A stretch of 64,000 nucleotides of DNA from Streptomyces olivochromogenes (GTDB lineage Bacteria; Actinomycetota; Actinomycetes; Streptomycetales; Streptomycetaceae), in the NCBI RefSeq assembly GCF_021538895.1, contig NZ_JADDRL010000037.1:1-64000 (forward strand), given 5' to 3'. Below, piece after piece: positions 8,866 to 16,871 of the stretch (position 1 is the stretch's first letter; every line of letters starts with the position of its first letter). Both the position numbers and the translations under genes were made by a program. The notes below the pieces were generated by a model. That model made no database searches. It saw nothing but the letters and a program-made list of their open reading frames with translations, and had not been told where the DNA came from.

Positions 8866-8951
8866 GGCGGCGGGGGCGACGGCCGAGTCGTCAGTAGCGT
8901 CCAGGATGATGACTCCTGACTCCTGTCGATATCCGGGCCGCGGCGGCTCCG

Positions 8952-8981
8952 TTGACCCGGTTGTCGGCGAGATGCTAGACA
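8952..8981 (+). promoter_or_regulatory. Putative promoter of the D-amino-acid operon
   Basis: TTGACC at 8952-8957 is an almost perfect -35 hexamer; TAGACA at 8976-8981 lies 18 nt downstream as a possible -10. Transcription would start near 8988, placing the palindrome at 9006-9024 just inside the 5' leader, a good place for a roadblock repressor. Confidence 0.45.
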
Positions 8982-9005
8982 CCAGTAAGCGCCACACGCA
9001 ATGGA

Positions 9006-9024
9006 CGTTGCATATATTGCAACG
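9006..9024. promoter_or_regulatory. Perfect inverted repeat, likely IclR operator
   Basis: CGTTGCA (9006-9012) and TGCAACG (9018-9024) form a perfect 7-bp inverted repeat around a TATAT spacer. It lies 19 nt before the ATG at 9044 and in the divergent region controlled by the nearby IclR protein. Size, AT-rich spacer and position fit an IclR-family operator. Confidence 0.65.
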
Positions 9025-9043
9025 CGCCTGAGAGGGAGGCTTC

Positions 9044-10309
9044 ATGAGCACCGAAGCGCTCGACCGCCTGGCCGAGGAACGCGTCGACCACCGTTTCAAG
9101 GGCCTCCCCCCGGACGCCGACGGCCTGACCGTCGGCGAGCTGGCCGCCGAGCGGCGCAACCTCTTCACCGACGGCTTCACCACGCCCGTCCTCGCGCTGT
9201 CCGCCGAGCGCCTGGAGCACAACCTGCGGCTCATGGAGACGTACGCGGCCCGGCACCACCTCGTCTTCGCCCCGCACGGCAAGACCTCCATGGCCCCGCG
9301 GCTCTTCCGGCGTCAGATCGAGCACGGCGCCTGGGGCATCACCCTCGCGGTGCCGCACCAGGTGCGGGTGGCGCGGGCGTTCGGGATCGAGCGGGTGTTC
9401 CTCGCCAACGAGCTGGTGGACGCGGCGGCGCTGCGCTGGATCTCCGCCGAGCTCGACGCCGACCCGTCCTTCCGTTTCATCTGTTACGTCGACTCCGTGC
9501 GCGGGGTGGAACTGATGGACGCGGCGCTGCGCGGCGCCGCCCGCCCGGTGGACGTGGTCGTGGAGCTGGGCGCGGGCGAGGGCGCCCGCACCGGCGTGCG
9601 TACCCAGGCGCAGTGCGCGGCGGTCGCGGACGCGGTGGCGGGCACGCGGACGCTGCGCCTGGTGGGCGTCGCGGGGTACGAGGCCCAGGTCCCCGGTGCC
9701 TCCGTGGAGTCGGTGGGGGCCTGGCTGCGCCGGCTGACCGGGATCGCCGTGGAGTTCGACAAGGCGGGGCGGTTCGCCGGGGCCGACGAGATCGTCGTCA
9801 GTGCGGGCGGCAGCGAGTGGTTCGACGCGGTGGCCGACGTGTTCGCGGAGCTCCCCGAACTCTCCCTGCCGGGGCTGAAGTTGCTGCGTTCGGGCGCGTA
9901 CGTCTCGCACGACGACGTGCACTACCGCAAGCAGACCCCGTTCAACCGGGTGCCCGAGGAGGGCGCGCTGGAGCCCGCGTTCCGGCTGTGGGCGCAGGTG
10001 GTGTCCCGCCCCTCGGCGACCGAGGCGTTCGTCAACGCGGGCAAGCGGGACGCCGCCCACGACCTCGACCTGCCGGTCGCCCAGGTGGTACGCAGGGACG
10101 GTGTCGAGCGCCCGGCGGCCGGGATCGAGGTGACCGCCCTGTCCGACCAGCACCTGTGGCTGCGCACCGGTCCGGAGGCGGACATCGAGGTCGGCGACTG
10201 GCTGGGCATCGGCCTGTCCCACCCCTGCACGTCCTTCGACAAGTGGCAGCTGATCCCGGTGGCCGAGGCGGACGGGACGGTCGTCGACTACATCCGTACG
10301 TTCTTCTAG
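9044..10309 (+). CDS. PLP-dependent D-amino-acid deaminase / D-threonine aldolase-like enzyme
   Basis: A 421-residue fold-type III PLP enzyme. The N-terminal alanine-racemase-like barrel has the PLP lysine at K80 in FAPHGKTSM. The C-terminal D-serine dehydratase-like domain carries the metal-binding His and Cys in LSHPCTSFDKW. Family members are D-threonine aldolase, D-serine dehydratase and annotated amino acid deaminases, all acting on D-amino acids. Here it is followed at 41 nt by an N-acyl-D-amino-acid deacylase, which would supply free D-amino acids. RBS GAGGGAGG precedes ATG 9044. Exact substrate cannot be read from sequence. Confidence 0.85.
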   Translation: MSTEALDRLAEERVDHRFKGLPPDADGLTVGELAAERRNLFTDGFTTPVLALSAERLEHNLRLMETYAARHHLVFAPHGKTSMAPRLFRRQIEHGAWGITLAVPHQVRVARAFGIERVFLANELVDAAALRWISAELDADPSFRFICYVDSVRGVELMDAALRGAARPVDVVVELGAGEGARTGVRTQAQCAAVADAVAGTRTLRLVGVAGYEAQVPGASVESVGAWLRRLTGIAVEFDKAGRFAGADEIVVSAGGSEWFDAVADVFAELPELSLPGLKLLRSGAYVSHDDVHYRKQTPFNRVPEEGALEPAFRLWAQVVSRPSATEAFVNAGKRDAAHDLDLPVAQVVRRDGVERPAAGIEVTALSDQHLWLRTGPEADIEVGDWLGIGLSHPCTSFDKWQLIPVAEADGTVVDYIRTFF

Positions 10310-10350
10310 TCCGTCTTCCAGTCCCTAGGTTCTTCCAGGAGGTCACGGTC

Positions 10351-11961
10351 GTGGAGCAGCTCGTCGTCCGGGACGCGGACGTGGTGGACGGCAGCGGGGA
10401 GCCCTCGTACCGCGCCGATGTCGTGATCGACGGCGGCCGCATCGTCTCGATCGTCAAGGAGGCGGCGGCCGCCGGCTGTCAGCGCCCCCGGGCGATGCGC
10501 GAGCTGGACGCCGAGGGCCTGGTCCTCGCCCCCGGCTTCATCGACATGCACGCCCACAGCGACCTGGCGCTGTTGCGCGACCCCGACCACAGCGCCAAGG
10601 CCGCGCAGGGCGTGACGCTGGAGGTCCTCGGCCAGGACGGGCTGTCGTACGCGCCGGTCGACGACCGCACCCTCGACGAGGTGCGCCGGGCGATCACCGG
10701 CTGGAACGGGTACGGCGAGGACGTCGACTTCGACTGGCGGTCGGTCGGCGAGTACCTGGACCGGCTCGACCGGGGCATCGCCGTGAACGCGGCCTACCTC
10801 GTCCCCCAGGGCACGGTCCGGGCGCTGGCCGTCGGCTGGGAGGACCGGGCGGCCACGCCCGAAGAGGTGGACCGGATGCGGCGGTTGGTGGCGGAGGGCC
10901 TGGAGCAGGGCGCGGTCGGCATGTCGTCCGGGCTCACCTACACCCCGGGCATGTACGCCGAGGACGCCGAACTCACCGAGCTGTGCCGGGTGGTGGCGTC
11001 CTACGGCGGCTACTACTGCCCGCACCACCGCTCGTACGGGGCGGGCGCCCTGGAGGCGTACGCGGAGATGGTGGCGCTGACCCGCGAGGCGGGCTGCCCG
11101 CTGCACCTCGCGCACGCCACCATGAACTTCGGCGTCAACGAGGGCCGCGCGCCCCAGCTCCTCGCGCTGCTCGACGACGCGCTCGCCGCCGGGGCCGACA
11201 TCAGCCTCGACACCTACCCCTACACCCCCGGCTGCACGACCCTGGCCGCGCTGCTGCCAGGCTGGGCGAGCGAGGGCGGCCCGCGGGAGATACTGCGCCG
11301 GCTCGCCGACGGGCCGACCGCCGAGCGGATCCGGCACGACCTGGAGGTCGTCGGCTCGGACGGCTGCCACGGGGTGCCGGTGGACTGGGACACGGTCGAG
11401 ATCTCCGGCGTGAGCGATCCGGCCCTCGCGGACCATGTGGGCCGTACGGTCGAGGAGTCGGCGCTGCGGCACGGCGAGACCCCGTGGGCGACCGCGCGCC
11501 GGCTGCTGGTCGAGGACCGGCTGGGCCCGACCGTGCTGCAGCACGTCGGCCACGAGGAGAACGTCCGCGCGATCATGCGGCACCGCACGCACACCGGCGG
11601 CTCGGACGGCATCCTGCGGGGCGCCAAGCCGCACCCGCGGGCGTACGGCACCTTCCCGCACTACCTCGGGCACTACGTGCGGGAGTTGGGCGTGCTGTCC
11701 CTGGAGGAGTGCGTCGCCCACCTCACCTCGCGTCCCGCGGCCCGGCTGCGCCTGCCGGACCGCGGGCTCGTCCGCGAGGGACACCGCGCCGACCTGGTCC
11801 TGTTCGACCCGGAGACGGTCGCGGCGGGGGCCACCTTCGAGCAGCCGCGCGCGCTGCCCTCGGGCATCCCCCACGTCCTGGTCGACGGCCGCTTCGTGAT
11901 CGAGGACGGGCGTCGGACGGACGTGCTGGCCGGGCGGGCGGTGCGCCGGACTCCCCGGTGA
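10351..11961 (+). CDS. N-acyl-D-amino-acid deacylase (amidohydrolase family)
   Basis: A 536-residue amidohydrolase that should hydrolyse N-acyl-D-amino acids. It has an N-terminal beta-sandwich, then the metallo-dependent TIM barrel with HxH ligands H67 and H69 in FIDMHAHSD. A later HHRSYG carries a metal histidine, as does LHLAHAT. The bridging-cysteine segment of classical D-aminoacylases (GNCG) is replaced by LGQDGLS, as I recall for Streptomyces homologues. GTG start at 10351 follows CAGGAGG at about 8 nt. Same operon as the upstream lyase. It converges on the protease gene with 18 nt between stops. Confidence 0.87.
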   Translation: MEQLVVRDADVVDGSGEPSYRADVVIDGGRIVSIVKEAAAAGCQRPRAMRELDAEGLVLAPGFIDMHAHSDLALLRDPDHSAKAAQGVTLEVLGQDGLSYAPVDDRTLDEVRRAITGWNGYGEDVDFDWRSVGEYLDRLDRGIAVNAAYLVPQGTVRALAVGWEDRAATPEEVDRMRRLVAEGLEQGAVGMSSGLTYTPGMYAEDAELTELCRVVASYGGYYCPHHRSYGAGALEAYAEMVALTREAGCPLHLAHATMNFGVNEGRAPQLLALLDDALAAGADISLDTYPYTPGCTTLAALLPGWASEGGPREILRRLADGPTAERIRHDLEVVGSDGCHGVPVDWDTVEISGVSDPALADHVGRTVEESALRHGETPWATARRLLVEDRLGPTVLQHVGHEENVRAIMRHRTHTGGSDGILRGAKPHPRAYGTFPHYLGHYVRELGVLSLEECVAHLTSRPAARLRLPDRGLVREGHRADLVLFDPETVAAGATFEQPRALPSGIPHVLVDGRFVIEDGRRTDVLAGRAVRRTPR

Positions 11962-11979
11962 CCGCCCGCCCGCCGGGCA

Positions 11980-12861
11980 CTACGGCTTGGGCAGGGTGCA
12001 GCCGCTCGCGCTCAGGTCCAGCTTGTTGCCGGTGGTGAAGCAGGCCGGGATGTTGTAGATCTCCTGGGCGTAGTTGATGCCGTAGCGGACGGTCACGTTG
12101 CCGTTCGCGTCGACCTCGCACGGGTTGTTGTCCGTGCAGCGCTGGCCGTCCTCGTTGCCGGTGTTGTTGACGGCGACGACCTTGCCGGTGGCGTTGTCGA
12201 CGACCGGCGATCCCGACGTGCCGCCGATGGTCTTGCAGGCGGAGGTGTAGCGCACCGAGTCCTTCCAGGTCCAGCTGCCCTCCTTGAGGCGGTAGACGAA
12301 CCCGTCGATGTTGCAGGCGTAGGTCCGCTTCCAGTACCCGGAGACGACCGTGATCGCGGTGCCGGCGGTCGGGTGCGTGTCCTGCACCGTCAGCGGGCTG
12401 ATCCCGTACGTGCTCTTGATCTGCGCGTACGTGGTGTTGAGCTGGTAGATCGTGACGTCCGTGTCGGTCATCGTCGAGTACACGACCTTGTTGGCGCGCA
12501 GGGTCCCGACCCGGGTGGCCGACGCGTTGAGCAGACCGAAGGAGCGGCTGGAGGACTGGCCGACTATGACCTCGCCGGGGTCGGGGAAGCCGGTCTCCAG
12601 GCAGTGACCGTTCGTCAGCACCAGCGCCGGGTCGCTGTCCGCGGAGGCGGGGAAGCGGATGACGGAGCCGGAGCAGTTGCTGAGCGAGACGGTGCCGGCG
12701 AAGTTGACGGCCCGGAGCCCGGGCGCGGCGCCCTTGGCCTTCGTGGCCGTGCTCTTCGCCGCCGGGGCCGCGCTCGGGGTGGCCGTGGCGGCGGCCGCGG
12801 GTGCCATGCCCGCCCCGGTGATCACCAGGGTCGCGAGCGTGGCGAGGAGAGGCTTGTTCAT
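11980..12861 (-). CDS. Secreted trypsin-like serine protease (family S1)
   Basis: A 293-residue exported protease. A signal peptide covers residues 1 to about 24 (MNKPLLATLA then a hydrophobic core ending AAAA). The catalytic triad is visible: H87 in LTNGHCLE, an Asp in MTDTDVTIYQL and the Ser in GTSGSPVVD. Several Cys pairs fit disulfides. The start ATG at 12861 follows a purine-rich GGGGACC. The frame is open upstream but the signal peptide fixes this start. Next on the same strand, upstream, is a secreted chagasin-like inhibitor gene, 273 nt away. Confidence 0.9.
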   Translation of the reverse strand: MNKPLLATLATLVITGAGMAPAAAATATPSAAPAAKSTATKAKGAAPGLRAVNFAGTVSLSNCSGSVIRFPASADSDPALVLTNGHCLETGFPDPGEVIVGQSSSRSFGLLNASATRVGTLRANKVVYSTMTDTDVTIYQLNTTYAQIKSTYGISPLTVQDTHPTAGTAITVVSGYWKRTYACNIDGFVYRLKEGSWTWKDSVRYTSACKTIGGTSGSPVVDNATGKVVAVNNTGNEDGQRCTDNNPCEVDANGNVTVRYGINYAQEIYNIPACFTTGNKLDLSASGCTLPKP

Positions 12862-13134
12862 GTGGGGGTCCCCTCTGCAGACGTGAGCGACCGGAGATTT
12901 TCCGGCCGCCTGCCGTCTTGTCATGCACATTGTGGGATGGCAGAGGGGTGGCGGCAAGAAGTTGTATGCGGTCCGCAGGGAGCGGATCGTTCTCAACTCA
13001 CCGCAAATCACTCACCACGATCGTCGCCTTGGACGGCGCGTCAACTACCGCTCAGCCGCCGACCGTTGATGGGACGTATACCCGGGTCCCACTCAGGCGG
13101 CGGGGCCCTGCGTATCCGCTCTCTGTGCAGCGGC

Positions 13135-13590
13135 CTACTGCACGTTGACGGTGACGCGCCACAGTAGGGTGGGCGCAGTGCACATGGGGCCGGGCGGGAC
13201 GGTCTTGCATTCCCTCGTGGCGGAGAGCGTGGCCGACCCTGATCCGGTTGCTCTGAAGATGCCGAACGCGTCGCCGTTCGGGACGGCGATGCTGGTTGCC
13301 TCTGCGAGGACGTTCGAGTCCGAGGATGTGGGCGCGCTCCAGACGAACGGTGTGCTGGACCCGGGCGTAGTGTTGCTCGTCAAGAAGACACTGACGATGT
13401 CGCCGGGGTCGACCGTCACCGTCTTGCCGTTGTCGGCAGCGGTGAATCTCAGGACCTGAACTTTGCTCGCAGCGGCTCGCGGAGCAGCCGGCACGGCCGA
13501 AGCAGCCGTGACCGAGACCCCCGTTGCAGCCAGAACGAGTCCCATCGCCACAGGGACCGACCGTCGCCCGATGACCTTCACAACCTTCAC
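13135..13590 (-). CDS. Secreted protein with a chagasin-like (I42-type) inhibitor fold
   Basis: A 151-residue exported protein with a cleavable signal peptide (about residues 1-34, ending ASAVPAAPRA). The mature part, about 110 residues, resembles chagasin-family cysteine protease inhibitors in layout. A DPGDIVSVFLTSN strand leads to a TTPGSSTPFVW loop where NPTTGY is expected. Then come a GIFRATGSGSATLSA strand and a final WRVTVNV strand. Two cysteines (RECK and GPMC) likely pair. GTG start at 13590 after an AGGAG at 5 nt. Target unknown; the assignment rests on pattern and length only. Confidence 0.6.
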   Translation of the reverse strand: MKVVKVIGRRSVPVAMGLVLAATGVSVTAASAVPAAPRAAASKVQVLRFTAADNGKTVTVDPGDIVSVFLTSNTTPGSSTPFVWSAPTSSDSNVLAEATSIAVPNGDAFGIFRATGSGSATLSATRECKTVPPGPMCTAPTLLWRVTVNVQ

Positions 13591-13709
13591 GATGACTCCT
13601 GGTGATAGCCCTACTCTGCGCTAGTCCAATCCCCTCTGGAACCAGCCACCGATGCCTCGACCGGCAACCGTCACCCCATCCGGTGACCACGCCACTCGAC
13701 CGGGCGGCA

Positions 13710-13880
13710 GCAGGCTCGAAGGGCCCGCGGTCGGCGCTGGTACGGAAGTCGGGCATGCCGAGGTGGACGGTGGGGTACCGGGCTGCGAGGTCGCGCATGG
13801 CGGTGAGCTTCTGCTCGGCGGTGAGGCTCGCCTCGATCGCGGCGACCTCACCGAGCCGGCGCCCAGGTGCCGGACCGCTA
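13710..13880 (-). pseudogene. Gene fragment of unknown family
   Basis: A minus-strand reading of about 55 residues has Streptomyces-type codon use and protein-like character: RLGEVAAIEASLTAEQKLTA, then MRDLAARYPTVHLGMPDF. It has no start or stop of its own and is framed by stops and unrelated sequence. I cannot name the parent family. Confidence 0.3.
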
Positions 13881-13883
13881 TGG

Positions 13884-13983
13884 GCCGGTGGCAGGCCGCC
13901 AGGGTTCGACCGCGGTATCTACCGACGACGGAACCTGGACGAGCACTGCTTCGACCGGCTCAAGGGCTTCCGCGGCATTCCCG
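13884..13983 (+). pseudogene. Fragment of an IS5-family (DDE) transposase
   Basis: The plus-strand frame reads AGGRPPGFDRGIYRRRN, then LDEHCFDRLKGFRGIP. This matches the C-terminal signature of IS5-type transposases that I know as GGRPPxFD..YxxRNxVERxFNRLKxxRG, with the catalytic Glu position in DEHCF. Only about 33 residues survive, and both sides are unrelated, so it is a dead remnant. Confidence 0.7.
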
Positions 13984-14021
13984 CCTTGGGCAAGATCCGT
14001 TTGAAGACGGACCCTGGTTGT

Positions 14022-14786
14022 TCAATGCTTTCCGTGGCCCCGCCCGCGTCCGGGCCGGCCACCCTGGTCGCCCTGACCGGCGCTGCTCGCGGAGGCGCTC
14101 ACCGACGAGCTTCCGGTGGCCGTGGCGGTGGCGGTCGCCGCGGACGACGTCGGCGCCGTGGGCGAAGGGCTGCCCGTCGCGGAGTCGCTCGCCGAGGCCG
14201 TCGGGGTCGCGGAGGCGGCGGGAGCCCGTGTCGCACCGTCCGACGGGCCCGTGGCGGACGACTTCGGGCCACCGGGCGCCCCCGGGTCCTCCTTGGTGCT
14301 CGAACCGCTGCGCTCGCCCTGCCCCTGCGGCCCGCCCGACGAGGACCCCGAGAAGGCGGACATCCCCGCGATCACGGCGAGGGAGACGGCACCCACGGCA
14401 CCGGCGGCCATCGCGATCCGGCGCCGCGACGCGGCGCCCCGCCTGCTCCGCGCACGCCGCGCCGCGGCACGGCCCTGTCCCGTCGGCACACCCTCCGGCG
14501 GGCCCGCCGGGGCGGCCGGTACGGGAGCCGGCAGGAAGGCCGTCTCGTCCGTCACCCGGGGCAGCTCGCGCGTCTCGTCGTACGCGTTCTGCCACCCGTG
14601 CGCGGTCGCCGGATCGGCGTACGTGTCGTACGCGGGCGCCGCCGCGGCCTGCGGGTGGTAGACGTTCGGCGCCACTGCGGGCCCACCGCCCGCGGGACCC
14701 GCCGCAGGGGCGCCGTGCGCCTCGTGCGTGCCGTTCGCGTCGTTCACGCCGTCGGCCCCGTTTCCGTGCTGGGGATGGCTGGACAT
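14022..14786 (-). CDS. Single-pass membrane protein with Ser/Ala/Thr-rich extracellular tail
   Basis: A 254-residue protein of unknown function. Residues 1-110 are Pro/Ala/Gly-rich and disordered. A basic stretch (RAAARRARSRRGAASRRR) precedes one transmembrane helix (about 127-146, MAAGAVGAVSLAVIAGMSAF). The remaining ~105 residues are Ser/Thr/Ala/Gly-rich and end in GRGRGHGKH. The layout suggests an N-in, C-out protein with a cell-wall-spanning, possibly glycosylated, tail. ATG start at 14786. It is divergent from the aminotransferase, and its 3' end lies against the IS remnant. Confidence 0.65.
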   Translation of the reverse strand: MSSHPQHGNGADGVNDANGTHEAHGAPAAGPAGGGPAVAPNVYHPQAAAAPAYDTYADPATAHGWQNAYDETRELPRVTDETAFLPAPVPAAPAGPPEGVPTGQGRAAARRARSRRGAASRRRIAMAAGAVGAVSLAVIAGMSAFSGSSSGGPQGQGERSGSSTKEDPGAPGGPKSSATGPSDGATRAPAASATPTASASDSATGSPSPTAPTSSAATATATATGSSSVSASASSAGQGDQGGRPGRGRGHGKH

Positions 14787-14912
14787 GGCCGGGCATTCTA
14801 GGTACGGGAGGGGCTGCTGGGACAGCTACCGGCGATAACAGCCCAAAACGCTTTGTCTCACGTGGTGGAAAACACGGCCCATGGGGCGTTACCGGCCCGT
14901 AAGCTCACGGAC

Positions 14913-16124
14913 ATGCAGGTGATCCAGTCGACCAAGCTCGCCAACGTCTGTTACGAGATCCGGGGCCCGGTTCTTGAGGAGGCGATGCGGCTTGAGGCGG
15001 CCGGCCACCGCATCCTCAAGCTGAACACCGGCAACCCTGCGGCGTTCGGTTTCGAGTGCCCGCCCGAGATCCTGGAGGACATCCTCCGCAACGTCTCGAC
15101 GGCACACGGCTACGGCGACGCGAAGGGCCTGCTGGCCGCCCGCCGCGCGGTCGTCATGCACAACCAGACCCTCGGCATCGAGACGGACGTCGAGCACGTC
15201 TTCATCGGCAACGGCGTCTCCGAGCTGATCGTGATGGCCATGCAGGGCCTGCTGGACGACGGCGACGAGGTCCTCGTACCGGCGCCGGACTACCCGCTGT
15301 GGACGGCGGCCGTCTCCCTCTCCGGCGGCACCGCGGTGCACTACCGCTGCGACGAGCAGTCCGACTGGATGCCCGACCTCGCCGACATCGAGCGCAAGGT
15401 CACCGACCGCACCAAGGCGCTCGTCATCATCAACCCGAACAACCCGACGGGCGCGGTGTACGACGAGTCGGTGCTCGAGGGCCTGACGGACATCGCCCGC
15501 CGCCACAACCTGCTGGTCTGCTCGGACGAGATCTACGACAAGATCCTCTACGACGGCGCCACGCACACCCCGACCGCGGCCGTGGCCCCCGACCTGATGA
15601 CGCTCACCTTCAACGGCATGTCGAAGGCCTACCGGGTGGCCGGCTACCGGGTCGGCTGGATGTCGATCTCCGGCCCGCGCGCGCACGCCGACTCCTACAT
15701 CGAGGGTCTGACGATCCTGGCGAACATGCGCCTGTGCGCGAACATGCCGGGCCAGCACGGAGTGGTGGCCGCGCTCAGCGGGCGCCAGTCGATCAACGAC
15801 CTGGTGCTGCCGGGCGGCCGGCTCAAGGAGCAGCTGGACACCGCCTACGAGCTGCTGACGCAGATCCCGGGCGTGACGTGCGTACGGCCGAAGGGCGCCC
15901 TGTACCTCTTCCCGCGCCTGGATCCGAAGGTCTTCAAGATCAAGGACGACCGCCAGATGGTCCTGGACCTGCTGCGCCGGGAGAAGATCATGGTCGTCCA
16001 GGGCACCGGCTTCAACTGGCCGGAGCCGGACCACTTCCGGGTCGTGACGCTGCCGACGGTCGGGGACCTGCGGGACGCGGTCACGCGGATCGGCGAATTC
16101 CTGGATGGCTACAGCCAGCCGTAG
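14913..16124 (+). CDS. alaA: PLP-dependent aminotransferase, AlaA-like (glutamate-pyruvate type)
   Basis: A 403-residue fold-type I class I/II aminotransferase, likely transferring amino groups between alanine/glutamate and pyruvate/2-oxoglutarate. The PLP lysine is in NGMSKAYRVAGYRVGW. NPNNPTGAVY and the CSDEIYDKI Asp/Tyr pocket residues are also visible. The frame is open from 14853, but the N-terminus MQVIQSTKLANVCYEIRGPV is the family's usual beginning, so ATG 14913 was chosen although the RBS is weak. It is monocistronic or leads into the small gene at 16214, which has its own promoter signature. Confidence 0.88.
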   Translation: MQVIQSTKLANVCYEIRGPVLEEAMRLEAAGHRILKLNTGNPAAFGFECPPEILEDILRNVSTAHGYGDAKGLLAARRAVVMHNQTLGIETDVEHVFIGNGVSELIVMAMQGLLDDGDEVLVPAPDYPLWTAAVSLSGGTAVHYRCDEQSDWMPDLADIERKVTDRTKALVIINPNNPTGAVYDESVLEGLTDIARRHNLLVCSDEIYDKILYDGATHTPTAAVAPDLMTLTFNGMSKAYRVAGYRVGWMSISGPRAHADSYIEGLTILANMRLCANMPGQHGVVAALSGRQSINDLVLPGGRLKEQLDTAYELLTQIPGVTCVRPKGALYLFPRLDPKVFKIKDDRQMVLDLLRREKIMVVQGTGFNWPEPDHFRVVTLPTVGDLRDAVTRIGEFLDGYSQP

Positions 16125-16156
16125 CCGACGGACCACAATCCGTGAACCGGGTCAAC

Positions 16157-16180
16157 TTTAGACGAAATCTAAGCTAGGAT
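16157..16180 (+). promoter_or_regulatory. Promoter -10 with a palindrome between -35 and -10
   Basis: TAGGAT at 16175-16180 is a good -10. Just upstream TTAGA (16158-16162) and TCTAA (16168-16172) form a perfect 5-bp inverted repeat around CGAAA, which would occlude the promoter if bound. The ATG of the next gene follows at 16214. Confidence 0.45.
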
Positions 16181-16213
16181 GGCTTCCTGTCAGAGCACAG
16201 GAGGCCATCTCCC

Positions 16214-16639
16214 ATGTACGAACCGATCCGCAGCAAGTCGGTCCACAGCACCACGATGGCCGGCACCACCCCCGACTTCCCCCACCGGTCGCGCGAGGAG
16301 GAGCTGGACATCCAGCTCGCGGGACACCTCGCGGCGCTGCTCGCCGTCACCGACGAGCTGCGCGCGCTCGCGCCGTCCACGGACCTGGACACGGCGGCCG
16401 GACGGCTCACCGGGGAGGTGACCCGGCTGCGGGGAGGGCGTACGCCGGTCCGCGCGTCCGGCACCGCGGGCGACCCGCGCGTCGCCGCCCTGCACGAGCG
16501 GGCGCACGCCCTCGCAGGCCGCGCCCTCGTCGTCGCGGCGTCCCGCGCCGACACCGCCGCGGCGATCCTGTCGGCGGAGCGCATGGACGCGCATGCCGCC
16601 GCACTCGCCGAACCGAAGGAACTGAGCACCACCCACTGA
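16214..16639 (+). CDS. Conserved small protein of unknown function
   Basis: A 141-residue, mostly helical, cytoplasmic protein with no membrane segment or signal peptide. It contains several alanine-rich amphipathic helices (for example LDIQLAGHLAALLAVTDELR and AALHERAHALAGRALVVAAS). ATG 16214 follows the RBS CAGGAGG. It has its own promoter with a palindrome and ends before a strong terminator. I recognise it only as a conserved Streptomyces hypothetical. Confidence 0.65.
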   Translation: MYEPIRSKSVHSTTMAGTTPDFPHRSREEELDIQLAGHLAALLAVTDELRALAPSTDLDTAAGRLTGEVTRLRGGRTPVRASGTAGDPRVAALHERAHALAGRALVVAASRADTAAAILSAERMDAHAAALAEPKELSTTH

Positions 16640-16668
16640 CCCCTCAGCCCCGGGGTCCCCTCGACGGC

Positions 16669-16718
16669 CCCGGTCCGCGTGCACCCGCAGCGACGCGCGG
16701 ACCGGGCGCCATTTTTTT
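16669..16718 (+). terminator. Strong intrinsic terminator
   Basis: A perfect 11-bp stem, CCCGGTCCGCG (16669-16679) with CGCGGACCGGG (16696-16706), is followed by a run of seven T (16712-16718). This is unusually canonical for a high-GC genome and closes the transcription unit before the glycan island. Confidence 0.9.
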
Positions 16719-16792
16719 GTGCGCGCGACACGTACATTCGGGTGGACTGCACCCACCAAGTGCCCGCCAAACAGCGGCCGCAACCGCATCGC

Positions 16793-16805
16793 CTCGTAAC
16801 GTCGG
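16793..16805 (+). promoter_or_regulatory. Leader motif shared with the second TPR gene
   Basis: CTCGTAACGTCGG occurs here, 67 nt before the GTG of the first TPR gene, and again at 20131-20143, 61 nt before the ATG of its paralogue. CGTAAC resembles the -35 element I recall for sigma-BldN promoters, but no matching -10 is evident in either copy. A shared promoter or operator is the simplest reading. Confidence 0.4.
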
Positions 16806-16871
16806 CGGAAATCACGGCGGTTCGGACCCCGGCACGCCACCGTCCTTCACTATTCCACGAGATGTGACAAA

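Larger units (their letters stand above)
13591..14021. other. Decayed region between two genes, with gene fragments
   Basis: This 431-nt stretch holds no intact gene. It contains a transposase fragment on the plus strand (13884-13983) and a coding-like fragment on the minus strand (13710-13880). Its right edge abuts the stop codon of the membrane protein gene at 14022, suggesting an insertion or deletion scar. Confidence 0.6.

Noticed and set aside
10319..10330. CAGTCCCTAGG matching the last bases of the tnpB-like gene (7099-7109)
   Set aside because: Only 11 nt, without inverted ends or target duplication. Probably chance, so not called an element end.
16793..16830. Complete sigma-BldN promoter at the first TPR gene
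   Set aside because: CGTAAC matches the -35 I recall, but nothing like the expected -10 is found at 16-17 nt here or in the paralogue.
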